Positions 1 to 8,814 of a stretch of 14,615 bases of DNA are shown piece after piece (positions within the stretch are counted from its first letter, which is position 1; each line of letters opens with the position of its first letter). Both the position numbers and the translations under genes were made by a program. The stretch spans positions 27,739 to 42,353 of the forward strand of contig JBBHKE010001932.1 in NCBI GenBank assembly GCA_037447655.1, written 5' to 3'. Origin of the DNA: Zygnema cylindricum. Its lineage: Eukaryota; Streptophyta; Zygnematophyceae; Zygnematales; Zygnemataceae. The notes beneath the pieces were generated by a model. It saw only the letters and a program-made list of their open reading frames with translations, was not told the DNA's origin and searched no databases.

Positions 1-395
1 GAGGAGAGGGAGAGAGAGGGAGAGAGAGGGAGAGAGAGGAAGGAGGGTGGAAGAGGAGGGAGGGAGAGAGGGGGAGAGGTGGTTAGGGGAGGATGCCATG
101 CGGCGACGTTTGGCGGGAGGAGGGAGAGAGGAAGGGGGGGAAGGGGGGGAGGGAGAGAGAGAGGGAGAGAGGAAAGAGGGGAGGTAGCGACGGACAGCCT
201 CCCATACATGGGCGGCCATGGGGAAGGAGAGAGAGAGAGGGACAGGAGGAGAGAGAAGAGTGCGGAAGAAGTAAAAAAAAGGAGAATGAAAGGGAGAGAT
301 AGAGGGAGGAGAGAGAGAGAGGAAGGAGAGAGAGGGAGAGAGAGGGAGAGAGAGGGAGAGGAGAGACGAAAAGTACAAAGGAGGGAGAGAGTCAC
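1..395. repeat. GA-rich microsatellite / decamer satellite
   Basis: Almost pure purine on the plus strand. A 10-base unit AGAGAGAGGG is tandem at about 11-40 and again, phase-shifted, at about 325-362, with degenerate GA/GGA repeats between. One less repetitive patch lies at about 182-225. Open frames through it encode only Arg/Glu/Gly low-complexity strings and are not credited as genes. The right end of the window (14556-14615) has a similar composition. Confidence 0.9.
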
Positions 396-783
396 ATAGA
401 CTCTCTACTAAGGCGGTGTGCACCGTGACCGCCGACTTGGCGAACAAACTTTTGTTTTTTAGTGAGGATTATCCGTACTATCTGTACGGAAAACTCCCAT
501 GTAAAGCCGTACTTCGCATTAAATATTTTGTCGTGTAGTGAAAATTTCAGCATTTTAGGTAGGAGCAATTTGCGCGTCCCAACCTATACAGCTTCGTCAT
601 TAGTGACGTCATCATAATTTGTGACGTCATGGTCAATAGACCTGTACGGAGTCACAGTTATATGCCCCGCAGTTCCGTTACGACCGTCAAGGAAACGCTG
701 TCGACAAAAAAGGTACGCTCCATGTAACGTAGCGTAGCGAACATATTTTGTCTTTTAGTGAAAACTATCCGTACTACTTCTTG
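396..783. other. Spacer with repeated TTTTGT..TAGTGA motif; no gene
   Basis: No coding signal is seen. Two direct copies of a ~40-base segment lie at 440-480 and 737-776; both begin GCGAACA, carry TTTTGT(C/T)TTTTAGTGA in the middle and end ATCCGTACTA. A shorter relative, TTTTGTCGTGTAGTGAAAA, is at 526-544. Two GTGACGTCAT boxes (603-612 and 621-630) contain the palindromic bZIP-type core TGACGTCA. CACCGTGA at 421-428 resembles the end of the TA-target elements but has no convincing partner. This is probably decayed transposon sequence. Confidence 0.5.
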
Positions 784-998
784 CAGTGTATCGCTTATAG
801 TGTTGATACTTACTCCGCCGCTTAAAACATCTTTTCTCCGTACATATTTGTCGTATTATCAGTTTGAGATCGCCAATCGGAAGCTGAGAATCTTACCTTT
901 CAATCGCAGCCGTCAGATCTAAAATCGGACAAGTGTGTACGGAGAAAATATGTTTTAAGAGACGAAAAAAAAAATCACACTAATAGCGATTCACGGTG
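784..998. mobile_element. ~215 bp TIR MITE, copy A (TA-target family)
   Basis: A non-coding element with long imperfect terminal inverted repeats of ~70-75 bases. Near the left end is ...CTTAAAACATCTTTTCTCCG and on the right the inverted counterpart CGGAGAAAATATGTTTTAAG, ending AGCGATTCACGGTG at 985-998. The asymmetric core (about 865-918, GATCGCCAATCGGAAGCTG..) is in the reverse orientation relative to copies B and D. The left end is degenerate (CAGTGTATCGCT). It abuts copy B directly. It has no transposase and is non-autonomous. The superfamily is inferred from TA duplications at sister copies (Tc1/mariner-like) and was not demonstrated at this copy. Confidence 0.75.
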
Positions 999-1200
999 CA
1001 TTAGTGTTAATGTTTTTTTCGCCACTAAAAACATATTTTCTCCGTACACACATGTACGATTATATATCTGACGGTTGCGATTGAAAGGTAAGATTCTTAG
1101 CTTCCGATTGGCGGTCTAAAATCCAGAATCGGACAAGTGTGTACGGAGAAAATATGTTGTAAGTGGCGGAAAAAATAAACGCTAATAGCGATTCGCGGTG
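999..1200. mobile_element. ~215 bp TIR MITE, copy B
   Basis: Same family as copy A, with the core in the opposite orientation (GACGGTTGCGATTGAAAGG near 1070). The right terminus CGATTCGCGGTG is at 1189-1200. The left terminus lacks its outer ~12 bases and starts ATTAGTGTTAATG, directly fused to the right end of copy A. The inner TIR pair AACATATTTTCTCCGTACAC / GTGTACGGAGAAAATATGTT is well preserved. Non-coding and non-autonomous. Confidence 0.75.
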
Positions 1201-1348
1201 CTACTGTGGTTTTCCGTTTGTTCCAATGTTCGAAAACAGAACTCGTGACTTTTGTAGACGGTATGTACTTTTCTGACATTCCCCTCGTCACCGGATGTCA
1301 CACACGGGTTCCCGCCAACATGTCGCCGATAAGGTACAGTTATTATTG
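1201..1348. other. Short spacer between MITE copies
   Basis: No recognisable gene or repeat. A 73-codon open frame runs from here into copy C; its second half lies in the MITE, so it is taken as chance. Confidence 0.5.
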
Positions 1349-1565
1349 TACCGCTATTAGTGTTGGTGGTTTTTTTTTTTGCCACTTAAAACGTCTTTTC
1401 TTCTTTACACACTTGTCCGAATTATGATTGGAGACCACCAATGAGAAGGCGAGGATCTTGTCTTTTAATCGAGCCCGTCAGATCCACAATCCCACAAGCG
1501 TGTACGGAGAAAATATGTTTTAAATTCCTAAAAAACTATTGACGCTAATAACAATACATGGTGTA
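1349..1565. mobile_element. ~215 bp TIR MITE, copy C, flanked by TA
   Basis: The element body is 1351-1563 with TA on both sides (1349-1350 and 1564-1565). The left arm reads CGCTATTAGTGTTGG.. then GCCACTTAAAACGTCTTTTC. The right arm is the inverted ..GGAGAAAATATGTTTTAAA.. ending ACATGGTG. The core (about 1430-1480) is a diverged version of copy A's, in the same orientation as A. The left outer TIR has decayed. It is more diverged than A, B and D, so probably older. Non-coding. Confidence 0.7.
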
Positions 1566-2384
1566 CTGTAGCCGCCGTCCAATTTAATAACCTGCTTGAG
1601 AGACGAGGTCGACTAACGGTTGAGCTTGGCTGGTTGCTAAACCAACTTTTCCTCACTTTCTCTACTTCGTACTATTCTTTTGCATGTTGCTTACGCCTCG
1701 CCGTGCGCACACTTCGCTCTCATGCAAGTCACGTTGCATTTGTGGACACCTTGTATAGGGTTCCATTTGATTCGTTGCTTGCACTATGGGAAGCGTAACT
1801 CGACACATGGTATGGTTTAGGATGCAATTGACGCAGTTGGTGACAAAACAAGTTTTACAATGGAACGAGCGGTGTCGCATATACTCTCGCCACGTCGTCA
1901 ATCTAAGGTTGTATATGGCCCTTTGTGTTGCACGGAGTGGAATAAACACGCGGTGACATAATTCTCATATACCTTAAGCGATTCACGGTGTACCTTTTAT
2001 ATATGTGCTTAAGTTTGGTGAGTACCACATACAGTTGTCTTCGGACGTGGAAAATCGTCAAAGATTCTTCAAGCTCAAAATTTGAATGAAATAATTTTAC
2101 AACCGGACGAATAATAAGATTTGTACATGCGTACTTAAATGTCAGTTTGTGTGTGCATACTATATCATTATACGAGATGTGCTGTAAAGTTGACCTAAAA
2201 TCCCTTCCACGAGGTTTACTTGAGGACAAAGGGGGTGATAGAGGATATCCTTTGGCAAAGGTGTTTCCGTGGCTTTGGGTGGCTTTGCATCTACCCCTAT
2301 TCAAAGGCACAAAATGTATATCACGCGTAAGGTTGTTATCATTCGCCCATAGTGGAACATATTTTTTTCTTCTAAGTGTACCAA
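1566..2384. other. Spacer without recognisable gene; one orphan TIR end
   Basis: AT-leaning unique sequence. A terminus AGCGATTCACGGTG followed by TA sits at 1977-1992 and matches the right end of the TA-target family, but the bases inside it do not match the ~215 bp MITE and no left partner was found. A 181-codon minus-strand open frame (1903-2448) crosses into the copia LTR, shows no known domain and is not credited. Confidence 0.5.
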
Positions 2385-2389
2385 TTGTA
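2385..2389. repeat. Copia target-site duplication, left (TTGTA)
   Basis: TTGTA immediately precedes the left LTR and is repeated exactly at 7656-7660 after the right LTR. A 5-bp duplication is the norm for Ty1/copia integration. Confidence 0.93.
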
Positions 2390-3002
2390 TGTAGGACCTT
2401 AGAAAAAAATGAAAACAAATTCACAGAAAATGTACAGATTTCATTCACAGCGAAAGCTCAGCGCAAAAAACAAAGGAATATTCAGCCAAAAAAATTATAA
2501 GTGCTTTTGGCCAAAAGCCTTCTTAAAACATCTCATCTTTCTTCCTTACTTCTCTCTTCTCTAATCTCATCTCCAAAAGATTAATTTCTGCAGCAGTAAT
2601 CTGCAGACTATATACCTTCTCTAACTAGCTTACAAGGCAAGTAACCTAAGCTAGCATTGCGGCAAACTTATGACTTCTTCCTGGCAGAAAAATAGTGAAA
2701 GGAAGTTTACACGAAAGAAGGCATACACGCCTTCTCCTTCCAAACGTGAAACTCCAAAAGAGAAGTTTTGTGCGTGCTCTATGTGTGCACGAAATCAAAA
2801 CACTTGCACACATAAAAATACACCTGCGCACAGAAATAAAAGTGACGCGAAACAAAATTGTACATTTCGTTCGCGGACGCTTCAAAATGCAAACACGAAA
2901 CAACATCGCACAAATCGTACGATGACGTGACACTCCACTTCAAACAAATAACTGTTGGTATGGCGCTTCGCGATATAGCGACGATACATTAATATCCCAA
3001 AA
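2390..3002 (-). repeat. 3' LTR of the copia element
   Basis: This is the left copy on the plus strand and the downstream LTR in element orientation. It aligns along its whole length with 7045-7655. The outer edge begins TG (2390-2391). The inner edge, expected to be CA, reads AA at 3001-3002. The polypurine tract follows directly. Short open frames inside are not genes. Confidence 0.92.
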
Positions 3003-3013
3003 ATCCCCCTCTT
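3003..3013 (-). other. Polypurine tract
   Basis: On the minus strand this reads AAGAGGGGGAT, abutting the inner edge of the 3' LTR. Its position and composition are those of the plus-strand DNA primer used in LTR-retrotransposon reverse transcription. Confidence 0.85.
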
Positions 3014-3032
3014 ATTGTCGAAATCGCCAAAC

Positions 3033-3541
3033 TCAAAAAAAATACAAGTTTCGGTCGCCCCTCTCATATACATCATGCGTGGCGGCTTTCATCAACAAGT
3101 CAACCGCCTCCTCTTTAGTTGGTGCGTACGTAAATAAAATCTCGTTCGCCGTAACCAAATCTGTGACAAAGTGCCACTAAATCCGAATGTGTTTCGTCCT
3201 TTTGTGAAACACTGAATTTTTCGCTAACGCCATAGAACTCATGCTGTCAGAGTAAATCGTCATACAACAAACCGTAACTCCCATCTTAAGTAAAATCTCC
3301 TTAATCCAAATAGAGGCCTTCGATGCATGACACGCGACCATATATTCAGATTCTGTAGAACTCAACGTAACTGTAGGTTGTAACGTATAACTCCAAGAAA
3401 TTGCGGCTCCTCCAAAAATAAAAGCGTAACCGCATGTCGATTTACCAAAATCAAAATCCCCGCCCCTATCCGCGTCACAATTTCCAAAGCACTCCAAAGA
3501 TTATGTACCCGAAGTAAACGTAAGTCCAAAATCAATTGTCG
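3033..3541 (-). pseudogene. Copia RNase H domain (degenerate)
   Basis: This is the C-terminal RNase H of the copia polyprotein, which degrades the RNA strand of the RNA:DNA hybrid. Visible motifs in order are CDADRGGD (family norm DADWGGD), KSTCGYAFIFGGAAISW, the SSTESEY box with the catalytic Glu, IYSDS with the next Asp, and LAKNSVFHKRTKHI near the end. A stop (TAA) at 3501-3503 lies just upstream of the DAD box and a TAG at 3177-3179 follows TKHIRI. The same frame then continues as a recognisable tail to the TGA at 3033-3035. It is separated from the RT remnant by a one-base frameshift near 3540. The catalytic acidic residues survive but the frame does not, so this is a pseudogene. Confidence 0.88.
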
Positions 3542-4158
3542 TTACCAAATAATCGAAAGATTCATTGTACGACCTCCCAATGTGCCTTTTTGGGCTAGTT
3601 ACTGTAACGGTTGACGATTTACATGGCGGCTGAAATATCCGGACGAGTACTAACGCTCAGGTACATTAGTGAGCCAATCGCCTCTCAATAAGGTACATTG
3701 ACAAAATCTTCTTCTTCGAACTTACAAATATGAAAATTTGCATCCAACGGCGTAGAAAGCGGTTTCGCGTCGCTCATTGAAAATCTTTACAGAATCTCCT
3801 TGCAATATTGTGCTTGACTCAATTTGATATTCCCCTCATTATCGCGAATCACTTAGATCCCCAAAATATATCGTACCTCTCCAAGATCCGTTACTATAAA
3901 ACGTAATCCAAGGTAACGTTTTAACTCATTAATGCGATCCAACCTGTCGCAAACCATTAAACGATCATCAACGTAAACAGAAAATATTATTTCGTTGACT
4001 CCTTTACTTTTTACGTAAACTCTGGAATCGGACATAGTCCATATAAAACCAAACTTCAATAGTACTTGATGGATTCCCAAATACCACGTGCATGACGCTC
4101 TCCTCCTTAAAATTGGCCCATCTTCTTTCTCCTCTTCAGATCCAATTTCCCTCTCACT
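3542..4158 (-). pseudogene. Copia reverse transcriptase, C-terminal part only
   Basis: Copies element RNA into DNA in functional relatives. The catalytic box YVDD is intact at 3964-3975, followed by LKRYLGLRFIVTDLGEVRYI, the usual segment after the active site. The upstream part starts abruptly at TWYLGIHQVLLKFGF, the block normally just before YVDD. Immediately before it, without an intervening domain, is the acidic linker and an ILRRR motif that normally precedes RT. The fingers and proximal palm (roughly 180 residues) are therefore absent, and the junction near 4110 is in frame. Downstream the frame has six stops (3853, 3787, 3685, 3619, 3595, 3562), yet homologous stretches such as AIGSLMYLS and TRPDISAAM are still readable. 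It cannot be functional. Confidence 0.88.
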
Positions 4159-5313
4159 TTATTTAGAACTCGATTTAGAGCTTTGTGATTTCCGAATGTC
4201 CGAAAGCACACAGGAATCCGAAGTTCCATGACTCTTCTTTTCAAATTCAACATCGTCCGATTTTTCCAATTTATTTTTTCGAGAATTGAGAATCGGTTTC
4301 TCATCAGATTCCGAATCTCTAATGTTCTGAAATTTTTTAATTTCATCCTCCTCATTAAAATCCAAATTTTCTTTAAATTTCCCAACAGAATTCATAACGG
4401 ATTTGAGATCCTCATGAAAATCGACATTCCGAGATTCCTCCGCGGTGTGAGGAGCCGGATCGTATACTCGGTATAAGTTCCCCTTTGCACTATAGCCAAC
4501 AAAAATTTCGGGCCAACTCCTTGGCGCAAATTGCCCCTTCCTCTTGATTGATGCCACACAGATCGTCGCATATCCCCAAATTTTCAATTGATGAACGGCC
4601 GGTTTTCTTCCACTCCATAACTCCTCCGGAGTTTTGCTTCTGGAAACCGAAGTGAGTCTTCGGTTACAAATATAACTCGCCATAAGAATCGCATCTCCCC
4701 ACAAAATCATCTCTCGTCCGGAGGTATGAACCATTGCTCGGACCATTTCTTCTAAAGTACGATTCTTCCTCTCCGCCACTCTATTTGACTTCGGAGAATA
4801 AGGTGCCGTGAATTGGTGCCTTGTTCCCCATTCCTTACAATGCCCCTCAAAAACAACAAACTCTCCTCCATTATCAGAACGAATGGGTTTATTTTTTTTA
4901 TCAATTTGCCTTTTGGCCATTACATGCCATTTTTTGAATTTTTCAAAGGCATCCGACTTCTTATTTTACAAATAAATCGATGATTTATGAGAGAAATCAT
5001 GAACAATCACCAAAATATATTTGTTACCTCTAATTGTTTCGGGTTTAATATGCCCACAAAGATCAATATAGACAACTTCCAAAGGACTTTGAGCACGATG
5101 CTTAATGTCTTTACTCGGATGACAATTCCGAATTTGTTGTCCTTGACTACATCCTCCACATCCTTTAACATTCTCACCGGATGCTAGATCCAAGCCCATC
5201 ACCGAAGAATGACGAATCATTTTCTTTAAACGTACCTCGGATGTATGACACATCCGGTGATGCCATAATGTAAGAGCACCTTTTAACTCTGAAATTTGAT
5301 GTGAAATTCCCAC
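4159..5313 (-). pseudogene. Copia integrase (pre-integrase zinc finger and DDE core)
   Basis: Inserts element DNA into the host genome in functional relatives. The first segment (5313-4966) carries the HHCC zinc finger, LWHHRMCHTS ... CGGC with HX4H and CX2C, then the first catalytic Asp in VVYIDLCGHIKP. A TAA at 4966-4968 breaks the frame. The same frame resumes with the second Asp in IRSDNGGEF and the Glu in RVAERKNRTLEEM. The Asp-Glu spacing is 33 residues by my count, against 35 typical of copia, pointing to a two-residue loss. The C-terminal block KIWGYATICV...EIFVGYS...YRVYDP follows, then a polar acidic linker to the TAA at 4159-4161. All three catalytic acids are present. The segment shares a reading frame with the RT remnant and differs in frame from gag-protease. 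Confidence 0.9.
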
Positions 5314-5546
5314 GGTGGAAATTTTAGATTTCGGCCTCCTCCATAAAAAGCCGACTTATGATTTGCATCGGTCACCTCTCCTTCACCAATAACTTTCTCC
5401 TCCTCATTCCAAATTTCAATAGATTGATCTCCTCTCGCTAATAAGCTTCCACCACTCTTTTGAATTTGTGGAACGCTTCATAAATTCACGGAACCATGCG
5501 GAATATAGAGAGCGTTTTGGAGTCGATATTTCGTTGATTTTTCTCT
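5314..5546 (-). pseudogene. Degenerate protease-to-integrase linker (GAG_pre-integrase region)
   Basis: This stretch should join protease to the integrase zinc finger. No single frame is open. Pieces readable in one frame (SGGSLLARGDQSIEIW.. then VIGEGEVTDANHKSAFYG) resemble the usual copia segment ahead of the integrase finger, while the flanking frames differ. At least two frameshifts must therefore lie between 5550 and 5310. Confidence 0.65.
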
Positions 5547-7004
5547 TCAAAAAAAATCTCTCTTCTTGAATTTTGGAACCGTAAGTTCCCACATGTCATC
5601 AAATAGGGTGGCATCCGTACAAACGTGATGAGATGCACCCATATCGATAATCCACTCATTCTCCAAATTTCCTCCATTCTTTGCCGAATCAATAGTAAGG
5701 TTGAGAATTAGGAAATCGTCATCGGAATCATTACCATAATTAAAATAATTTGCATTTCCATAGCCACTGCCACCACCGCGGCCACCACCTCGGCCGTCTC
5801 TATCTCCTCCTCTACCTCCTCTTCTACCCTCAGAATCTCCATTTCTTGCGTAACATTGAGGGCTCGTGTGCCCCCACTTTCCACAAAAATGGCATTGTTT
5901 ATCTTTATCCGGGCAAGAGGATGACAAATGCCCAAGCCGATTACACCGATATCAAGTCATTTTAGAAAGATCCATAGGGACCTTTGGCGGGCGACCTTGC
6001 TTTTTCTTATTACCTCGGCCGCCACCACCAACTTTCGGACCACCTCTTTTACCACCCCTTTTACCAACATTTAAATTTGAGGTTTCGGAATTGGTAGAGT
6101 TAAAAACTCCTCCTCCACTTGAAGAAGCCGTTGAAGCTCCCTCCGACATTTTAATTAAATTGACGGTGAATCCAGAAGTGTTATCCGCCTTTGCTCGTAA
6201 GATAACTTTAAGATATGAAAGCTTATCCAGTAGAGCATTAAGAAAGACGCTCAATTTATCCGCATCCAAGATATCTTGTTCATTGTTGAGTAATTGCTCG
6301 AGTATAATATTGAAGCGCTTCACGGCATCGTCCATCGATTCATTTGGTTTGATTTTAAAGTTCATAAAATCGGTATAAACGTATTGACCCTTGTTAACGC
6401 CCTTCTCATATTGCTCCTCAAGTGCTTGCCAACACTCAAAGGCCGTGCCGTGAGCGAGGAAATGATCAAGAACGAATGAAGTACAATTTTTCATCAAGCC
6501 CGTCGTTTCCGCGATATCATTCAACCTCCATTGAGCACGAGCCTTGCTTTCAATTGGCATCTTCTCCTCTCCGTTGACAATTCTCTAAAGTCTATTGAGA
6601 ATAAGTTGATTCGAGATAAACTTTTTCCATACCGCATAATTGGTGCCATTAAAGGCCATCGATTTCCCCGACATATTATAATCATCTTCGTTTCCCAATG
6701 CTTCTTCAAAAATTGAATCCTCCTCTATCTTTGCTTTTCCTTTTCTAATTCTCTCTCTTCTTTCTTCTTCATTCGCTCCTCCACTGAATGGATCGGCAAC
6801 CTCAAATGAAGCAAATTCTCTTTTCTCACTAGATTGAGTTTGAAATCGTGAATCTACATATCTCACTAATGCATCAAATATTTTTTCAAATTTCTCCTCC
6901 GTGTTCCGGTTCTCCTCAAACTGAGTACCGAAAAAACCGAAGTCTCTCTGTTTCTCAAAAGTCGTCATGGGGGAAGGAGTATTTATATTCTTTTTCTTCC
7001 CCAT
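5547..7004 (-). pseudogene. Copia gag-protease (two in-frame stops)
   Basis: This starts at the ATG at 7004, 27 bases inside the PBS, and stays in one frame for ~486 codons apart from TAG at 6585-6587 and TGA at 5952-5954. Gag: a charged N-terminus, then FNGTNYAVWKKFISNQL, the copia gag signature (UBN2/DUF4219 type), and the ECWQALEEQYEKG region. It is followed by a Gly/Arg/Lys-rich basic tract (GKRGGKRGGPKVGGGGRG). Two CCHC zinc knuckles follow. In the first, the TGA stands where the first Cys belongs, then YRC-NRLG-H-LSSS-C. The second is complete, C-HF-C-GKWG-H-TSPQ-C. A second RGG-rich stretch follows. Protease: EWIIDMGASHHVC, where the usual active-site D-S/T-G reads D-M-G. Gag would form the particle and bind RNA; protease would cleave the polyprotein. 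Confidence 0.9.
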
Positions 7005-7030
7005 ACGCTCTCTCTATCTCTGAAGCACTA

Positions 7031-7042
7031 GATCCGATACCA
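7031..7042 (-). other. Primer-binding site, initiator Met tRNA type
   Basis: The minus strand reads TGGTATCGGATC, matching 10 of 12 bases of the plant iMet-tRNA site TGGTATCAGAGC. It starts two bases inside the 5' LTR edge, the normal position for copia elements. Confidence 0.88.
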
Positions 7043-7044
7043 CT

Positions 7045-7655
7045 TATAGGACCTTAGAAAAAAATGAAAACCAATTCACAGAAAATGCACAGAATTCATT
7101 CACAGCGGAAGCTCAGCGCGAAAAACAAAGGAATATTCAGCCAAAAAAAAATTAAGTGTTTTTGGCCAAAAGCCTTCTTACAACATCTCATCTTTCTTCT
7201 TTACTTCTCTCTTCTCTAAAATCATCTCCAAAAGATTAACTTCTGCAGCAGTAATCTAGAAATTATATACCTTCTCTAACTAGCTTACAAGGCAAGTAAC
7301 CTACGCTAACATTGTGGCAAACTTATGTCTCATTCTTGGCAGAAAACACTGCAAGGAAGTTTGCGCGAAAGAAGGCATACACGCCTTCTCTTCCAAACGC
7401 GAAACTCTAATAGATAAGTTTTGTGCGTGCGCTGTGTGTGCACGAAATCAAAACACCTGCACATATAAAAATACACCTGCGTATAGAAACAAAAGTGACG
7501 CGAAACAAAATTGTACATTTCATTCGCGGATGCTTCAAAATGCGAACACGAAACAACATCGCACAAATCGTACGATGGTGTGACACTCCGCGTCAAACAA
7601 ATGACTGTTGGTATGCCGCTTCGCGATATATCGAGGATACGTCAATATCCCAACA
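7045..7655 (-). repeat. 5' LTR of the copia element
   Basis: Upstream LTR in element orientation. The outer edge (7654-7655, CA on plus, hence TG on minus) is intact. The inner edge reads TA at 7045-7046 where the 3' LTR has TG, so one base has mutated. It aligns end to end with 2390-3002. It would carry the promoter and transcript start. Confidence 0.92.
7260..7270 (-). promoter_or_regulatory. Probable TATA box in the 5' LTR
   Basis: The minus strand reads GTATATAATTT near the middle of the 5' LTR; the same region of the 3' LTR reads GTATATAG. Placement ~215 bases before the LTR's inner edge suits a U3 core promoter. This is inferred from sequence only. Confidence 0.45.
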
Positions 7656-7660
7656 TTGTA
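7656..7660. repeat. Copia target-site duplication, right (TTGTA)
   Basis: Exact repeat of 2385-2389. Removing 2390-7660 would rejoin the ancestral spacer. Confidence 0.93.
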
Positions 7661-7814
7661 GAAGCTTATTATGTCGGTATCGACCTCGTAACCACTAATT
7701 GGCTAAATTGAGTTGTTACTTCGCGGATACAAAAAATGATAAAAAAGATGGTTAATGTTTACGCTTAGGACAATCTTGTTAGATATATATTAGTCGTGTT
7801 TTTTATATATATAT
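7661..7814. other. Spacer ending in a TA-rich stretch; no gene
   Basis: Continuation of the spacer left of the copia element. The last ~40 bases are TA-rich and directly border the long inverted repeat. Confidence 0.5.
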
Positions 7815-8814
7815 AAGGAATTGATCATGACAGTGATTGTTTTGGTTACGCACAGTCACTTACGTCACTTTGTCAAAAAATGTACGTTTGAAGTACATAT
7901 TGGTACAAATAAAGTACCGTTGAGTAAAATTTTGACGGTCAATTGGTTGGACAACTTTGACTTTCAAATATTTGTTTCAACCGCTTAAAATTCTGCCGCG
8001 CTTGAGGACGTCGACCGTCATAATAAAATTAACAATTCACACGGCCGACGAACGTTTACGATAACAAAACTGCGGCAACCACATGTAAATAAAATGGTTG
8101 CAGACAGTCACTTTATTTCTTTACGTGTGCTCCACGGTGAGAGCACTTAGTCGCAAAATTGAAATTTAATCTTGTAAGCGTTAGATTGAACTTAGACGCA
8201 AAATGAAACGAAACCTCTTTAAACTAATGTACTATAAGTCTTGTACGGTAATATTAAACCATTTATTAAATTTAAATAATGCGCGTCGTCACACGCGATG
8301 AAATCGAGCCACACTATCTACGATTCAACATTGTTATATTGACAACAAAATTTTGTTTCGTGCGTTTTAATATTTCCGTACAAAACTTACAATAGTTTGG
8401 TTTAGTTTAAAGAGGTTTCGTTTCATTTTGCGTCTAAGTTCAATGTAAAGCTTAGACTATTAAATTTCAATTTTGCGGCTAAGTGCTCTCATCGTGGAGC
8501 TCACGTAAAGACATAAAGTGACTGTCTGCAACCATTTTATTTACATGTGGTTGCAGCAGTTTTGTAACAGTAAATGTTCGCCGGCCGTGTGAATTGCTAA
8601 TTTTATTATGACGGTCGACGTCCGCAAGCGCGGCAAAATTTTAAGCAGTTGAAACAAATTTTTGAAAGTCAAAGTTATCCAACCGATTGACCTTCAAAAT
8701 TTTACTCAACGGTACTTTATTTGTACCAATATGTACTTCAAACGTACAATTTTTGACAAAGTGACGTAAGTGACTGTGCGCAACCAAAACAGTCACTGTC
8801 ATGATCAATTCCTT
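7815..8814. mobile_element. ~1 kb long inverted repeat (fold-back-like element)
   Basis: The left arm begins AAGGAATTGATCATGACAGTG at 7815 and its inverted counterpart ends CATGATCAATTCCTT at 8814. Matching continues inward for ~445 bases per arm (for example TGGTTGCAGACAGTCACTTT against its inverse near 8515-8540) to about 8256 and 8366, leaving a ~110 base loop. Arms agree at roughly 85-90 % by eye. Both flanks are TA-rich (7801-7815 and 8815-8842), so no duplication can be defined. There are no coding frames of note. It could be a fold-back or long-TIR (Mutator-like) non-autonomous element, or a head-to-head duplication. A transcript would fold into a long hairpin. Confidence 0.85.

Larger units (their letters stand above)
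2390..7655 (-). mobile_element. Ty1/copia LTR retrotransposon, complete ends, defective interior
   Basis: A 5266 bp element on the minus strand. Seen directly: LTRs of 613 and 611 bp, TG at the left outer edge and CA at the right outer edge, perfect 5-bp duplication TTGTA, an initiator-Met-tRNA-like primer-binding site beside the 5' LTR and a polypurine tract beside the 3' LTR. Going from high to low coordinates the order is gag, zinc knuckles, protease, integrase, RT and RNase H. Integrase before RT is diagnostic of copia. The LTRs differ at roughly 55-60 sites by eye (about 9-10 %), many of them transitions, implying an insertion some millions of years old if a grass-like LTR rate applies. 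Coding is broken by in-frame stops at 6585, 5952, 4966, 4159, 3853, 3787, 3685, 3619, 3595, 3562, 3501 and 3177 (lower coordinates), by frameshifts, and by a missing RT segment. Confidence 0.95.

Noticed and set aside
79-399. 106-codon plus-strand frame rich in Arg, Glu and Gly, and an overlapping frame from 93
   Set aside because: Translation of a GA microsatellite; purine repeats lack stops and give open frames in several phases. No domain.
1903-2448. 181-codon minus-strand frame, the longest outside the retrotransposon coding region
   Set aside because: It crosses the target duplication into the LTR, so it arose only after the copia insertion. No recognisable motif; treated as chance.
2147-2500. 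117-codon plus-strand frame
   Set aside because: Also runs across the LTR boundary, and no domain is recognisable.
2646-2933. Open frames inside both LTRs (also 7314-7711)
   Set aside because: LTRs are non-coding; the frames differ between the two copies and show no conserved protein.
4228-4476. Phe/Ile-rich plus-strand frame within the copia element
   Set aside because: Antisense shadow of the integrase C-terminal and linker region, which has clear homology on the minus strand.
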